A stretch of DNA of 64,000 nt from Bdellovibrio sp. UBA4095 (GCA_002381805.1 DFXZ01000014.1:146941-210940); one strand, 5' to 3'; shown: positions 8,267 to 17,620, counted from the first letter of the stretch. Translations and numbers: made by a program. The notes: generated by a model not told the origin, from the letters alone.

Positions 8267-9187
8267 TTGTCACGTCGAGTTTGTGCGATCGATATAGGTT
8301 CCAATGCCATCCGGATGATGATTGCTGATGTCTCCCCCCAGCAGGAGCACTTCCATATCGTCAAAAAATATCGGGCCGCGGTTCGCCTGGGACATGATGC
8401 CTTTACGCTAAAGTCTTTCACCCCTCAGACAATAGAACTGGCACTCGAAGCCTTCCGGCGCTTTGCTAAAACCAATCGAGATCTGCAAGTAAAGGAAGTT
8501 CGTGCCGTAGCGACCAGCGCTTGCCGCGAATCACGTAATAGCCAAGTTTTGGTCGACAGAGTCTACACCGAGTCAGGGATTAAAATTGAGATCATTGACG
8601 GCCTTGAAGAAGGACGCCTGATCCACCAGGCTGTCCAACACGAACTTGAGCTTAAAAACAAAACCTCCATGCTCATAGATATAGGCGGAGGCAGCGTTGA
8701 AGTGACGTTCTCACAAGGAGATCAAATCCTTTCGAGCAAGTCTTTTCCGATGGGCACCGTTCGCGTCCTCGAGAATCTGCAAAAAAGAAACCTGACTGAA
8801 GCCCATATGAATATCCTTATTGGTGAATTCCTACCGGAGCTTACCAAGCATATTCATCGGACGACCGAGGAGACCGCCCCAGATTTTGCCGTTGGTACTG
8901 GCGGTAACATAGAATGCCTCGGGCAACTTAAAGAACAGCTCCTTAAAAGATCACCTTCGACCTTTCTGACTCTCGCGGAACTGTCCCAGATAATTGATAT
9001 TCTTAAATCCACTCGACTCAAAGACCGCATTGAAAAGCTGCGCTTGCGACCCGATCGAGCCGACGTGATTATTCCAGCTTCAACCTTAGTGCAGACTATT
9101 ATGCGTCAGGCCGAAACTGAGAAGATATTGATACCAAAAGTCGGGTTGCGGGATGGCTTGATATGGGCCATGGCCGCTACTATCTAA
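8267..9187 (+). CDS. ppx: Exopolyphosphatase / pppGpp phosphatase (Ppx/GppA family)
   Basis: ASKHA-fold phosphatase that removes terminal phosphate from polyphosphate or pppGpp, 306 residues. Visible motifs are the N-terminal AIDIGSNAIRMMIAD, TSACRESRN, LIDIGGGSVEVTF and AVGTGGNIECLG. I chose TTG at 8267 because AAGGAG lies nine bases before it and a TATACT -10 at 8236-8241 predicts transcription starting near 8248. That would exclude the in-frame ATG at 8243. It is shorter than E. coli Ppx (about 513) and has no C-terminal HD-type domain. It is divergent from the porin gene and overlaps sixA tail to tail by eight bases. Confidence 0.88.
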   Translation: MSRRVCAIDIGSNAIRMMIADVSPQQEHFHIVKKYRAAVRLGHDAFTLKSFTPQTIELALEAFRRFAKTNRDLQVKEVRAVATSACRESRNSQVLVDRVYTESGIKIEIIDGLEEGRLIHQAVQHELELKNKTSMLIDIGGGSVEVTFSQGDQILSSKSFPMGTVRVLENLQKRNLTEAHMNILIGEFLPELTKHIHRTTEETAPDFAVGTGGNIECLGQLKEQLLKRSPSTFLTLAELSQIIDILKSTRLKDRIEKLRLRPDRADVIIPASTLVQTIMRQAETEKILIPKVGLRDGLIWAMAATI

Positions 9188-9692
9188 GGTCCGCCAGCAT
9201 TCTGGGTGGAACAGAAAAAACAAGTTGGGAACTTCCAGGTTCAGTAGTTGCAAAATCTTCGATTTCCAGACAAAGCACTCCACTTTTCCGCAAGTCGATA
9301 AAACTGCCTTCTTCACCGGAAAGCAAATAGCTGGCGAGGTTACTGAGATGAGGCTCGTGGCCCACAATAGCAATTTTTTTATAAGAACGACCATGTACTC
9401 GTAGCCATTTCACGAACGCCTGGGGCGGACTTTGTGGAACCAACTCAGCCGCCTCAATGATTTCCAAATCGAAATATATTTGGGACAGAATCTCTGCCGT
9501 TTGTCGCGCGCGCACCAGGGGGCTCGAAATCAGAACATCGATGTCTTCGACAAAATCTCTAAGACGAATCGCTACCTTCTGCATGCGCTTTCGTCCCTTA
9601 AGAGTTAACGGACGAAAATGATCTTCCAGTCCCTTCTTTTTAAAATCTTCTCGCTCGACGGCAATGCCATGTCGGATAATATAAAGCTCCAC
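9180..9692 (-). CDS. sixA: SixA-type phosphohistidine phosphatase
   Basis: Short histidine-phosphatase (phosphoglycerate-mutase fold) of 170 residues. It starts MELYIIRHGIAVERED, with the catalytic RHG triplet at residues 7-9, a second conserved Arg in SSPLVRARQTAE, and His in IVGHEPHLSNL. SixA removes phosphate from phosphohistidine, for example on HPt domains or PTS proteins. It lies three bases downstream of ppk on the same strand, and this ppk-sixA-ppx neighbourhood suggests a role linked to polyphosphate metabolism, which is inference from context. Confidence 0.88.
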   Translation of the reverse strand: MELYIIRHGIAVEREDFKKKGLEDHFRPLTLKGRKRMQKVAIRLRDFVEDIDVLISSPLVRARQTAEILSQIYFDLEIIEAAELVPQSPPQAFVKWLRVHGRSYKKIAIVGHEPHLSNLASYLLSGEEGSFIDLRKSGVLCLEIEDFATTEPGSSQLVFSVPPRMLADLR

Positions 9693-9695
9693 TTT

Positions 9696-11858
9696 TTACG
9701 GCTCCTTTGTCGCTATACTTTCTTCGCTTGTCGCCTGTCGCAATTTCGTCAAATGGATCAGCTTTTGATGAATTCCAGGTTCCGCAGAAGTAAGCTTATG
9801 ATAAGTTCCATCACTGTTCATTCTCCAAGCCTGACGCTCTTCGCTCGAACAAAGCTGCAGAATTTCCCAGCACTTTTCTTTAAGCGATCTATCAAGTAGC
9901 GGCACAACCGCTTCTACTCGCGCATGCAAGTTGCGGTACATCCAATCCGCCGAGCCAATAAAGAAATCTCCATCAATCGGATCATTCTGACCATTTTGGA
10001 AATAGAAAACCCGCGAATGTTCCAAAAATCTACCAATGATCGAAGTGACCCGAATATTTTCACTCATACCTTTGACACCTGGGCGAAGACAGCAGAACCC
10101 TCTTACGAACATCTCTATGCTGACTCCTGCCTGGGAAGCTTCATAAAGAGCTACGGCGATGTCGTTCTCTTCAAAATTATTAAATTTGGCGATGATTTTA
10201 GCGGGCCGACCAGCTTTAGCGTGCTGCGCTTCCCTATCGATCATTTCTTTAAAGCGTAGGAACATATTAACCGGCGCAATCAACATGTTCTGATAGTTAT
10301 TTTTAAGAGAGCGTCCCGTCAAAAAATGAAAGAAGCCAACTATGTCATCGGTGATTTCATTCTTTGCCGTCAGGAGACCCAAATCGGTGTAGAATCGCGA
10401 GGTAGCGACGTTGTAGTTCCCGGTTCCTATATGTGCATAGCACTTCATTCCATCGGCTTCTTGACGCACTATAAGGGCGGTTTTTGCATGAGTCTTAAGA
10501 CCAACAACTCCGTAGACAACATGAACTCCTGCGTTTTCAAGCTCAGTCGCCCAATAAATGTTTCGCTCTTCATCAAAACGCGCTTTAAGCTCAACCAAGC
10601 AGACGACTTGCTTACCTTGTTCTGCCGCTCGGATCAGGGAGCGAATAAAGGGACTATTATCCCCGGTACGATACAAGGTCATCTTAATTGCCAAAACCTT
10701 GGGGTCTTCACTTGCAACCCGAACAAACTTTTCAACTGACGAGGAAAAACTCTCAAAAGGATGGTGCAGTAAATGATCGGAGAGTTTAATCGCGTTAAAG
10801 ATTCCGACTCCGTCCTCTGCTAAAGCCGATACCGCAACCGGTGTATGAGCTTCGAATTTAAGATGAGGAAAATCCAAATCCGAAATGGCCGTCAAATCCG
10901 TATAATCCAGAAGACTTGGCAATTCATAAATATCATCTTCGGTCAGATCTAATTCTTCCATCAAAAAATTAAGCATCCAGGGGTTCGGCTGAGGTCCGTG
11001 CTCCAGTCGGACCACTTCGGCAAATCGACGCTGACGCAACTCCTCTTCAATCGCCTCCAGGAGGTCCTCTGTGTCTTCTTGATCTTGAGCCGAATCGGCA
11101 TTTCTTGTCAGTCGGAACGGCATGACTTCCAACACTTGCATTGATGGGAAAAGATCCGCTAAATTTTCTTGAATCACTTCCAGCAAGCTGATGAATCTTG
11201 AGGACTTGCCTTCTGGCTCTGTAGGGATCCATTGCGGAAGCACCTTGGGGATCTTGACTCGAGCAAAAAGTTTCTCTTCCATCTGTGGGTGACGTAATGT
11301 GACCGCCAAGGAAATCGAAAGATTCGAAATGAACGGAAATGGGTGACCGGGATCTACCGACAACGGTGTTAAAACCGGAAACACATTCCGATTGTAATAT
11401 TCTTTGACCGTGGCTTTTTCCTGCGCACTAAGTTCTTTCCAAGTAAGTAAGAATATTCCTTCGCGTTCTAAAGATGGCTTGAGCACTTGTCTGTAGCAGG
11501 TGGCCTGATCTTGAAGCATGGGCAGAACAAATTTTCGAACTTCTTGAAGCTGCTGCAAAGGAGTTTTACCGTCGGCAGAACGGGACGAAATCCCATAAGC
11601 GAGGTGTCGCTTAAGACCCCCGACTCGTTTCATAAAAAATTCATCCAAGTTAGAACCAGAAATACTTAGAAATTTCACTCTCTCTAAGAGAGGGTTCTGC
11701 GGATCCTCCGCTTCAGACAGCACTCTGCGATTAAATGTCAGCCAACCGATCTCACGATTTGTAAAAAGATCTTCCGAAGACAACGGGTGATCAACAATCT
11801 TGGGCTTCTTGTTGGACTTTTTGGCAGAACGCTTTCCCGCTGATTTGGTGCTCGTCAC
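9696..11858 (-). CDS. ppk: Polyphosphate kinase 1
   Basis: Makes inorganic polyphosphate from ATP, and the reaction is reversible. The 720-residue length fits PPK1. Visible are the N-domain EIGWLTFNRRVLSEA, MTLYRTGDNSPF, the catalytic histidine in GVVGLKTHAKTAL, CYAHIGTGNYN, and the C-terminal VFYFQNGQNDPIDGDFFIGSADWMYRNL region. The start is GTG at 11858 behind AGGAGG. The first 25 residues are Lys/Ser-rich and lie outside the usual family start, like the basic tails on other enzymes here. Downstream sixA begins three bases after the stop. Predatory bacteria could use polyphosphate as a phosphate or energy store (inference). Confidence 0.95.
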   Translation of the reverse strand: MTSTKSAGKRSAKKSNKKPKIVDHPLSSEDLFTNREIGWLTFNRRVLSEAEDPQNPLLERVKFLSISGSNLDEFFMKRVGGLKRHLAYGISSRSADGKTPLQQLQEVRKFVLPMLQDQATCYRQVLKPSLEREGIFLLTWKELSAQEKATVKEYYNRNVFPVLTPLSVDPGHPFPFISNLSISLAVTLRHPQMEEKLFARVKIPKVLPQWIPTEPEGKSSRFISLLEVIQENLADLFPSMQVLEVMPFRLTRNADSAQDQEDTEDLLEAIEEELRQRRFAEVVRLEHGPQPNPWMLNFLMEELDLTEDDIYELPSLLDYTDLTAISDLDFPHLKFEAHTPVAVSALAEDGVGIFNAIKLSDHLLHHPFESFSSSVEKFVRVASEDPKVLAIKMTLYRTGDNSPFIRSLIRAAEQGKQVVCLVELKARFDEERNIYWATELENAGVHVVYGVVGLKTHAKTALIVRQEADGMKCYAHIGTGNYNVATSRFYTDLGLLTAKNEITDDIVGFFHFLTGRSLKNNYQNMLIAPVNMFLRFKEMIDREAQHAKAGRPAKIIAKFNNFEENDIAVALYEASQAGVSIEMFVRGFCCLRPGVKGMSENIRVTSIIGRFLEHSRVFYFQNGQNDPIDGDFFIGSADWMYRNLHARVEAVVPLLDRSLKEKCWEILQLCSSEERQAWRMNSDGTYHKLTSAEPGIHQKLIHLTKLRQATSEESIATKEP

Positions 11859-12040
11859 TGAATCCTCCTGATTCTTGGTTCATTTCAGCATCAATTCTCA
11901 AAACATGGCAATCCCTTCCCATTTCAACAACCCGCAGAAGGATCAACTGACAATCTAATCTTGTCTTGACGTCTCGTAATGAGATTGCCTTTGTCATTTT
12001 TTACCTTAACTGCAGCTTTTCCCAGACCGATAAGATTCCT

Positions 12041-12580
12041 ATGACAAGTCTCGCACGCTACCATGGAAGATCACCTCGCTACATTCTCAACACTGAGGAC
12101 GAGAGCCTGGTACGCGTCGCCGGCCCCAAGCAAACTCCCTGGGAAGAAGGCACTGAAATACGCAATGTTTCCTTAACGGGCCTAGCATTCACTGCACCCG
12201 ATGATCTTTGTCCGCTCTTGGGGGAAGTCGTAAAAATTCAATTCATTCCTCCTGGGTCACGGCAGATGGCGTGCTACGCAATTGTCACTCGCCTTGAAGA
12301 AATGAAAGGTGCACGCACTCTTGTCGGAGTTCATTTTTATAAATTGGAAATGGCTCAACGAATTGTCTTAGCTCAAGGACTTGCACGAAGATTTAAAGAA
12401 AACCAAGAACGCGGGGAGATCGATGGTCTGCTGAATAAGCCTGCTTCGACTTTGAATTTTTCAAACTTACCGCAGCTGGTGATGATGGTTCTTTTAGGAC
12501 TAATCTGGTGTACGGGCCTTTGGCTCATCCTCCGCTTTTCATTCGAGGGCATTTTTAAATACCTCCAAAATCTGCCTTAA
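12041..12580 (+). CDS. PilZ-domain protein with C-terminal membrane anchor
   Basis: Predicted cyclic-di-GMP-responsive protein of 179 residues. The central part has a PilZ-like core with EIRNVSLTGLAF (the N-x-S-x-x-G motif) and a late strand LVGVHFYKLE. The usual RxxxR motif is only weakly matched near RYILNTEDESLVRV, so ligand binding is uncertain. Residues about 145-175 form one or two hydrophobic segments. I chose ATG 12041 because the protein then starts just before the domain, while earlier in-frame starts add an unlike stretch. It converges with the LysR gene and overlaps its stop by four bases. Confidence 0.68.
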   Translation: MTSLARYHGRSPRYILNTEDESLVRVAGPKQTPWEEGTEIRNVSLTGLAFTAPDDLCPLLGEVVKIQFIPPGSRQMACYAIVTRLEEMKGARTLVGVHFYKLEMAQRIVLAQGLARRFKENQERGEIDGLLNKPASTLNFSNLPQLVMMVLLGLIWCTGLWLILRFSFEGIFKYLQNLP

Positions 12581-13479
12581 CCTTGCGCCAAAATTTCTTT
12601 CAATCGTTTCGCTAAAAATTCCAAAAACTTCTTTACCTTCAGCGAAGTTTCCTTCTGGTCGGGTGTCACCAGGTGCACAGGAACTTCTGGACCTTGATAC
12701 GACCTGTGGAGCTGAATTAAGCGACCCGAACGAACATGCTCTCGACAAAGGAATTCCGGCAGAAATGCCATTCCTTTTCCAAGCAAGGCCAGCTCCAACA
12801 ACATCGCGGGATTATTTGATGTAAACATCGGATCAACTTTCAGTTCCAGCTTGCGCACTTCAGATCCCTTTACAAACTCGATCTTTTTTAACATCGTCAT
12901 GGTCACAAAGGGCAAGTTCCCAAGTTCAGTAATATCATCATGATGGCGATACCGTTCCAGAAAGCCGGGAGTTGCGACAAAAATATTTCTGACAACCCCA
13001 ACCTTGCGAACTTTCAATGAGCTATCTTTCAGATGACCAATTCTTATCCCCGCATCAATGGATTCTTTAACCAAATCGATATAAGACTGTGTCAAAATCA
13101 GTTCAAAACGAACCTGAGGGTAATGCTTCGTAAAATCATCCAAAACTGCTGGAAGCAACCTCATCCCCATATCATCAGAAGCGGTCAGTCGAATGAGACC
13201 AGAAATTTCAGAGCGCGCTTCACTGACTTCTGTTGCCAAGCTCTCAAGCCCTTCCACAAGGCCCTTAGCCCGCTCGTAATAGCTGCGTCCAACTTCAGTT
13301 AACTGAAACTGACGCGTAGTGCGAAAGATTAACTGCGCGCCCAGCTCCTTTTCGAGTGCGGCCAAGCGACGACTGATTCGAGACTTTGGCTGCCGCAAAA
13401 CCGCTGCTGCCTTGGTAAAACTGCCCGCTTGCACGAGTTGCACAAATGACCGCACTTGGTTCAGATCCAATTGTTCCAT
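12577..13479 (-). CDS. LysR-family transcriptional regulator
   Basis: DNA-binding regulator of 300 residues. The N-terminal winged helix reads LNQVRSFVQLVQAGSFTKAA, then PKSRISRRLAALEKEL, and the rest is a periplasmic-binding-protein-like effector domain (about 90-295). It is divergent from the yceI-like gene 103 bases away, the usual LysR arrangement for controlling a neighbour. The ATG at 13479 puts the domain at the usual position, and an in-frame start at 13518 would add 13 residues. A TATAC-N6-GTATA dyad covers the start codon and could serve autoregulation. Confidence 0.88.
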   Translation of the reverse strand: MEQLDLNQVRSFVQLVQAGSFTKAAAVLRQPKSRISRRLAALEKELGAQLIFRTTRQFQLTEVGRSYYERAKGLVEGLESLATEVSEARSEISGLIRLTASDDMGMRLLPAVLDDFTKHYPQVRFELILTQSYIDLVKESIDAGIRIGHLKDSSLKVRKVGVVRNIFVATPGFLERYRHHDDITELGNLPFVTMTMLKKIEFVKGSEVRKLELKVDPMFTSNNPAMLLELALLGKGMAFLPEFLCREHVRSGRLIQLHRSYQGPEVPVHLVTPDQKETSLKVKKFLEFLAKRLKEILAQG

Positions 13480-13494
13480 ATACGCAACAGTATA
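13479..13494. promoter_or_regulatory. Dyad with LysR-type T-N11-A character
   Basis: TATACGCAACAGTATA is a perfect TATAC-N6-GTATA dyad that begins at the LysR gene start codon and extends into the divergent intergenic region. LysR proteins bind dyads of this general form. Binding here is inferred only from position and symmetry. Confidence 0.35.
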
Positions 13495-13582
13495 TCTCAA
13501 ATATGTCACCTTTCGCAATAATTAAAAGCAGTCGATACTGATGATGTTCAAATCACAAATGATACAAACTTAAGGAGAACCC

Positions 13583-14182
13583 ATGAAGAAAATGATTCTA
13601 AGTACTTTCGTGACCTTGTTAAGCGCCAGCGCTTTCGCCAAATCCATTCCAGCTGGAAATTACGCCATCGATGCTGCTCACTCAAAAGTTGGCTTTGAAA
13701 TTCCCCACTTGGTAATCTCGACGGTTGAAGGTCGTTTTTCTAAGTTCGATGGCAACATCAAAGTGGAAGAAAAACTGGAAAAATCAAAAGCCACTCTTAA
13801 TGTCGATGTCGCTTCGATTAGCACCGAAAACAAGGATCGTGACGATCACTTAAAAAGTGGTGATTTCTTTGACGTCGCCAAATTTCCTAAAATGACATTC
13901 GTGTCCAAGAAGATTTCAGGGACTCCTGATGCATTGAAAATAACAGGAGCATTGACTCTTAAAGGCGTCACAAAAGACGTCACCCTCGATGCGAAATATC
14001 TTGGTGAAGTAAAAGATGCCTACGGTAATTTGAAAATTGCCTTCTCTGCCAAAGGCAAAATCAATCGTAAAGACTTCGGCTTAACATGGAACAGCGCTGT
14101 TGAAGCGGGACCTGTTGTTGGTGACGAAGTGACCCTTGTGCTAAACATCCAGGCTGGCAAACCCCTTGCCGCAAAGAAATAG
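13583..14182 (+). CDS. YceI-family periplasmic protein
   Basis: Secreted lipocalin-like protein of 199 residues. The signal peptide is MKKMILSTFVTLLSASAFA, and the mature part begins with NYAIDAAHSKVGFEIPHLVIS and contains the family pattern KSGDFFDVAKFPKMTFVSKK near the middle. YceI proteins bind isoprenoid-type lipids such as polyprenols or quinones in the periplasm. AAGGAG lies seven bases before the ATG. It is transcribed away from the LysR gene, which may regulate it, and is followed by a stem-loop at 14201-14229. Confidence 0.92.
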   Translation: MKKMILSTFVTLLSASAFAKSIPAGNYAIDAAHSKVGFEIPHLVISTVEGRFSKFDGNIKVEEKLEKSKATLNVDVASISTENKDRDDHLKSGDFFDVAKFPKMTFVSKKISGTPDALKITGALTLKGVTKDVTLDAKYLGEVKDAYGNLKIAFSAKGKINRKDFGLTWNSAVEAGPVVGDEVTLVLNIQAGKPLAAKK

Positions 14183-14200
14183 ACCCTCTCGAACTTCCGG

Positions 14201-14229
14201 CGAGCGTTTTAGCTTAACTAAAACGCTCG
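14201..14229 (+). terminator. Stem-loop after the yceI-like gene
   Basis: A perfect 12-bp stem CGAGCGTTTTAG / CTAAAACGCTCG with a five-base loop lies 18 bases after the stop codon. There is no T-run on the plus strand, so it may act as an RNA-stabilising hairpin or Rho-linked end rather than a standard intrinsic terminator. Confidence 0.5.
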
Positions 14230-14386
14230 CACGACTATCCGAAATTGCAATTGTTCGGACCCCGATTTTTTTTAGTTTTGCGAGACAGAAATCTTGTAAA
14301 ATATTCTCCGTTTTGATCTCAAAAAGCCGTCGTCAACCTATTGAAATCTAAAGAGTTGTTCGCCCCCCATAGCAGCTGAAGAAGAG

Positions 14387-14415
14387 TTGACAGCCCACTC
14401 CCATCGGACTATCTC
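14387..14415 (+). promoter_or_regulatory. Possible sigma-70 promoter for the barrel/TolC operon
   Basis: A consensus -35 TTGACA (14387-14392) is followed after 17 bases by TATCTC (14410-14415), a weak -10. Transcription would begin near 14422, about 30 bases before the ATG at 14453. The 271-base gap between the yceI-like gene and this operon otherwise holds only the stem-loop. Confidence 0.4.
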
Positions 14416-14452
14416 TGACCCGTCGTCAATCGATCCTATTGGAGTCTTAAGC

Positions 14453-15193
14453 ATGAAATCCCTCTTGTGTGTTTTAATTACCTTTTTCGCATTTTCTGGT
14501 CAGGCTGCACCTTCCTTAAAACAACAAGCGCAAGCAGAAACTCAGGTAAAAGGGAAGTCACAAACCAGCGCCACTGACGCGCAAGTTTCTGGGATGATCA
14601 CACTTAAAGACCCCCGCCCCGAGATTATCACTCGCAGTTGGAAATACTTTGCAAGCCTTTCCGTTCAGACCTTCCAACCGCAAGGACTTATCGACCTTGA
14701 GAACGCCTCAAGTTATGATCTCGCTATCAATGATCAAACAATCATGCCGGGATTGGAACTCGGCGTTCTAAGTCCGCAGTTCTCAACCAAAAAAGTTCTT
14801 TGGCAGTTCGGCGTGCGCGGCAAGGCCTCCATGGCCTCGCAAAGTTCCGATGTTAATTTTAATTCTGGATACAGCGTCGATGACGCTCGTTTAAACACAA
14901 CCCTACTCAGTGTCGGACCTACTTTTAGTTTTGCTTGGGAAAGACTGCCGTGGCTCGCATTAACTTTCTCTCCGCAGTGGGGCACCTTAAACTACACTCA
15001 AACCAGCGCAAATGACTTTGCCCACTTTTCTAAATATGCAGGGTACGAGTCTTTGAACTACGGTTTCGATTTTAAGATTAGTCAAAAATGGTCGCTGTTT
15101 ACAGAATGGTCTCAGCGCAACCTAAATGATGACGGCAGCAAGATAGCACTTCAAAAAGACAACTTTGAATTAGGAACGAAAGTGACATGGTAA
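14453..15193 (+). CDS. Hypothetical outer-membrane beta-barrel protein
   Basis: Secreted protein of 246 residues with signal peptide MKSLLCVLITFFAFSGQAA, then a Gln/Ala/Thr-rich stretch and about eight to ten alternating amphipathic strands ending in a C-terminal aromatic (ELGTKVTW). This matches small outer-membrane barrels, and no specific family is recognised. The ATG at 14453 is chosen because it gives a clean signal peptide. The stop overlaps the start of the TolC-like gene, so the two are coupled in one operon with the lipoprotein gene behind them. Confidence 0.7.
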   Translation: MKSLLCVLITFFAFSGQAAPSLKQQAQAETQVKGKSQTSATDAQVSGMITLKDPRPEIITRSWKYFASLSVQTFQPQGLIDLENASSYDLAINDQTIMPGLELGVLSPQFSTKKVLWQFGVRGKASMASQSSDVNFNSGYSVDDARLNTTLLSVGPTFSFAWERLPWLALTFSPQWGTLNYTQTSANDFAHFSKYAGYESLNYGFDFKISQKWSLFTEWSQRNLNDDGSKIALQKDNFELGTKVTW

Positions 15194-16653
15194 AATATTT
15201 ACTCTTTCTACTGAGCACGACAACAATGAATAGCGGAGCTTGGGCACAAACTCCTAAGGAAATCACTTTATCACAAAAAACCGTCGCTGAACTGGTACTG
15301 AAGCAAGGTCTTAAGACGCAAGAAGTGAATCTTCGCTATCAACAGTTTCGCCTGGACCCTGTGCGCACCCTGTCGGCTTACGACTGGGTGGTTGATGCCT
15401 CCACAGGGTTCGAATATGACAAGACCGCAACCCTGCTTTCCGGCGGTTTAAATTCAAACGAAAACAAATATGAGAGATATCGAACGACGATTGCCCTTCG
15501 CAAGCCGTTTACATCTGGAACTCTGCTAGGAATCGAACTAAATCGTTTGTCGCAGAAAGCTGATTACGATCTCTCTGTGACCAATCCTCCGCCTTCCCAA
15601 CAAACCTTGGACAATGTCGGTCTGACTCTTGAGCAAGCCATTCTAGGGAATTTTTTAGGTGTCGCCGACCGAGCTATTGTAAATGCTGCCGAACTCACTT
15701 TTAAAGCCAATGAAATCATGAGAGCGAACGAACTTGAAGAAGTTGTGCTCGAAGCCATCCGGCAATTTTGGAACACTTATGTTTCACAAGAAAACTTCCA
15801 AGAATCCGTGAACTCCAGAGACCGCTATCAAAAACTGGTCAATGCGGTCCGCAGAAAAACAGCATTGGGCTATCAAACTCCGGGAGACCTTCCGCAGGTT
15901 CAGGCGGAGTTTGAAACTCGCGAGCAAAATGTCAAAGTTGCTTCCTTCCAGTATCTCTCAAACTTAGAGAACCTTCTTACTCTTTTGAATCTTGAGCCCG
16001 GAACAGAGATCAAATTTGATGTTCCTAAACAAATTCCAGCCGTTCCAAAACTAGCGGAGAAAGAAATCGAAGAACTTCGCACTGTTCGATCGCAAAAATT
16101 AAAAGTTGAGTCTGCAAAAGAAAATCTAACGGCTTCCAAATCGTTAAGTTACCCAACCCTGAACCTCGTGGGCCAGATACAAAGCTCTGGTGCCGATGAA
16201 ACAGCTGAGCGATCCTATTCAGAACTTACCAGCGGCACTCGCCCCAAATACTACGTGGGTGTTCGTTTTCAGTATAACTTTGGCTCGGACGTTCAGAACG
16301 AAACCATCATCAACAGAAAGCTGACGAAGGATCTTGAAGAAACCCGTCTGAATCGCCAGCTTCTCGAAGCGCAGGACTTGGAAACGCAAGCTCAGCGTAA
16401 AGTTCAAACTGCCTATGCCATTGCACTTAGCGCGGAAAAGCAACGCGAATTCCGTGACAAAGCCGTTCGCGAACTGAATCGTTCTTACAACCAAGGGCGA
16501 ACCGATATTCAAGTTTTGATTAATGCTATGAATGCCTTCTTCGATTCAGAAGTGCAATACGTCAGAGCCGTTGGTGATTATTCCATCGCGCTGAATGAAT
16601 GGGCGGCACTACGAGATGAACTCATTCCTGATGATAATAAAGTAACTAAATAA
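15187..16653 (+). CDS. TolC-family outer-membrane channel protein
   Basis: Outer-membrane efflux protein of 488 residues with a signal peptide ending at SGAWAQ. Two repeats of long helices are visible (about 185-275 and 355-470), with the characteristic TALGYQTPGDLPQVQAEFE region after the first barrel strands and QAQRKVQTAYAIALSAEKQ late in the protein. TolC proteins form the exit duct for type I secretion and RND/MFS pumps. No membrane-fusion or inner-membrane pump gene adjoins it. Its partners are an outer-membrane barrel (overlapping by seven bases upstream) and a lipoprotein (13 bases downstream). Confidence 0.88.
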   Translation: MVKYLLFLLSTTTMNSGAWAQTPKEITLSQKTVAELVLKQGLKTQEVNLRYQQFRLDPVRTLSAYDWVVDASTGFEYDKTATLLSGGLNSNENKYERYRTTIALRKPFTSGTLLGIELNRLSQKADYDLSVTNPPPSQQTLDNVGLTLEQAILGNFLGVADRAIVNAAELTFKANEIMRANELEEVVLEAIRQFWNTYVSQENFQESVNSRDRYQKLVNAVRRKTALGYQTPGDLPQVQAEFETREQNVKVASFQYLSNLENLLTLLNLEPGTEIKFDVPKQIPAVPKLAEKEIEELRTVRSQKLKVESAKENLTASKSLSYPTLNLVGQIQSSGADETAERSYSELTSGTRPKYYVGVRFQYNFGSDVQNETIINRKLTKDLEETRLNRQLLEAQDLETQAQRKVQTAYAIALSAEKQREFRDKAVRELNRSYNQGRTDIQVLINAMNAFFDSEVQYVRAVGDYSIALNEWAALRDELIPDDNKVTK

Positions 16654-16666
16654 GAGGTCTTAGAAT

Positions 16667-17620
16667 ATGAAAACAATAAATTTATGGATTGCCTCAGCTG
16701 CACTTATTGGCCTGGTAGGTTGTTCATTCGATAAGGACACCTCGTCGAATAACCACCGACAAGTCAAAGAGCAGAGCCGCCTTAAAGCGATCTACGAACC
16801 TCTCGTGGGTCTTTACAAAGGCCAACTCACGACAGCTACTATCGTTAAAGAAATCGAACTTAGTTTCTTTATCGTGCCCAAAGAGTCTGGCAAAAACAGT
16901 GATGGCACTGCTGCTTACACTTTAGAACTAAAAGCCAGCTTCAAAGAAACAAACCCTGTTGGATCAACGATGGTGTTCCAAGCAAACTACATCCCCGAAT
17001 CAGGCGCGTTGTTTTTGACAAATCCAACATTAAACAGCGAAGGCCCCGAGGGCGACAACTCTGATCCCGTGAACAGCATCATCGCGACTCTTGTTCCCAC
17101 AAAGGACGAAGTGACTGGGCTGACATTCAAAGGCTCAGCAAGTTCCACGTCGGGCCCTATCGGAAATCTTGAGTTTCATTTGATTTCAACTCAGTCGGCT
17201 AAACCGAACGAAAAAAACGAACGAAATGAAAGATTGTACCGTCAATATCTTCAGGTCGCTGGAGACTACTCTGGCAGCCTGATGAATAGCACTGGGAAGA
17301 AAGACTATGATTTTGCAATCAGTTTAGAGATCTTCATTGATACCGCTCAAAACGACTTGCCAGTTCTAGTCGGAAGTTTCGCGCGAAAAGACGACACCTC
17401 AGGTTCTGCGACTTTAAATCTTGTCGGGCGAATGGACACATCTGTCGCACCTCCGCGCTTGATTCTAACTGGAACACCACGCTATCAAGGTGGAAGCAGC
17501 TATAAAGCCACCTTCGACGGCAAGTTCGACAATGGCCAATATGTCGGCCAAATGACATCTTCGGTAAACCTTTTCGAAGGAAGCTTCTCCCTTACAAGAA
17601 AAGCCAAAGACAGACAGTAA
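16667..17620 (+). CDS. Hypothetical lipoprotein
   Basis: Exported lipoprotein of 317 residues with signal peptide and lipobox LVGC, cleaved before Cys19, followed by SFDKDTSS. The residues after the Cys do not carry Asp at +2, so outer-membrane sorting is plausible. The mature part seems to hold two related beta-rich halves, each starting with a GLYKG or GDYSG segment (about 50 and 205), suggesting an internal duplication. No family is recognised. It is last in the barrel-TolC-lipoprotein operon and is followed by a good terminator. Confidence 0.72.
   Translation: MKTINLWIASAALIGLVGCSFDKDTSSNNHRQVKEQSRLKAIYEPLVGLYKGQLTTATIVKEIELSFFIVPKESGKNSDGTAAYTLELKASFKETNPVGSTMVFQANYIPESGALFLTNPTLNSEGPEGDNSDPVNSIIATLVPTKDEVTGLTFKGSASSTSGPIGNLEFHLISTQSAKPNEKNERNERLYRQYLQVAGDYSGSLMNSTGKKDYDFAISLEIFIDTAQNDLPVLVGSFARKDDTSGSATLNLVGRMDTSVAPPRLILTGTPRYQGGSSYKATFDGKFDNGQYVGQMTSSVNLFEGSFSLTRKAKDRQ

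Noticed and set aside
4259..9692. Phosphate block as a horizontally acquired island
   Set aside because: No tRNA junction, integrase, repeats or marked base change at its edges.
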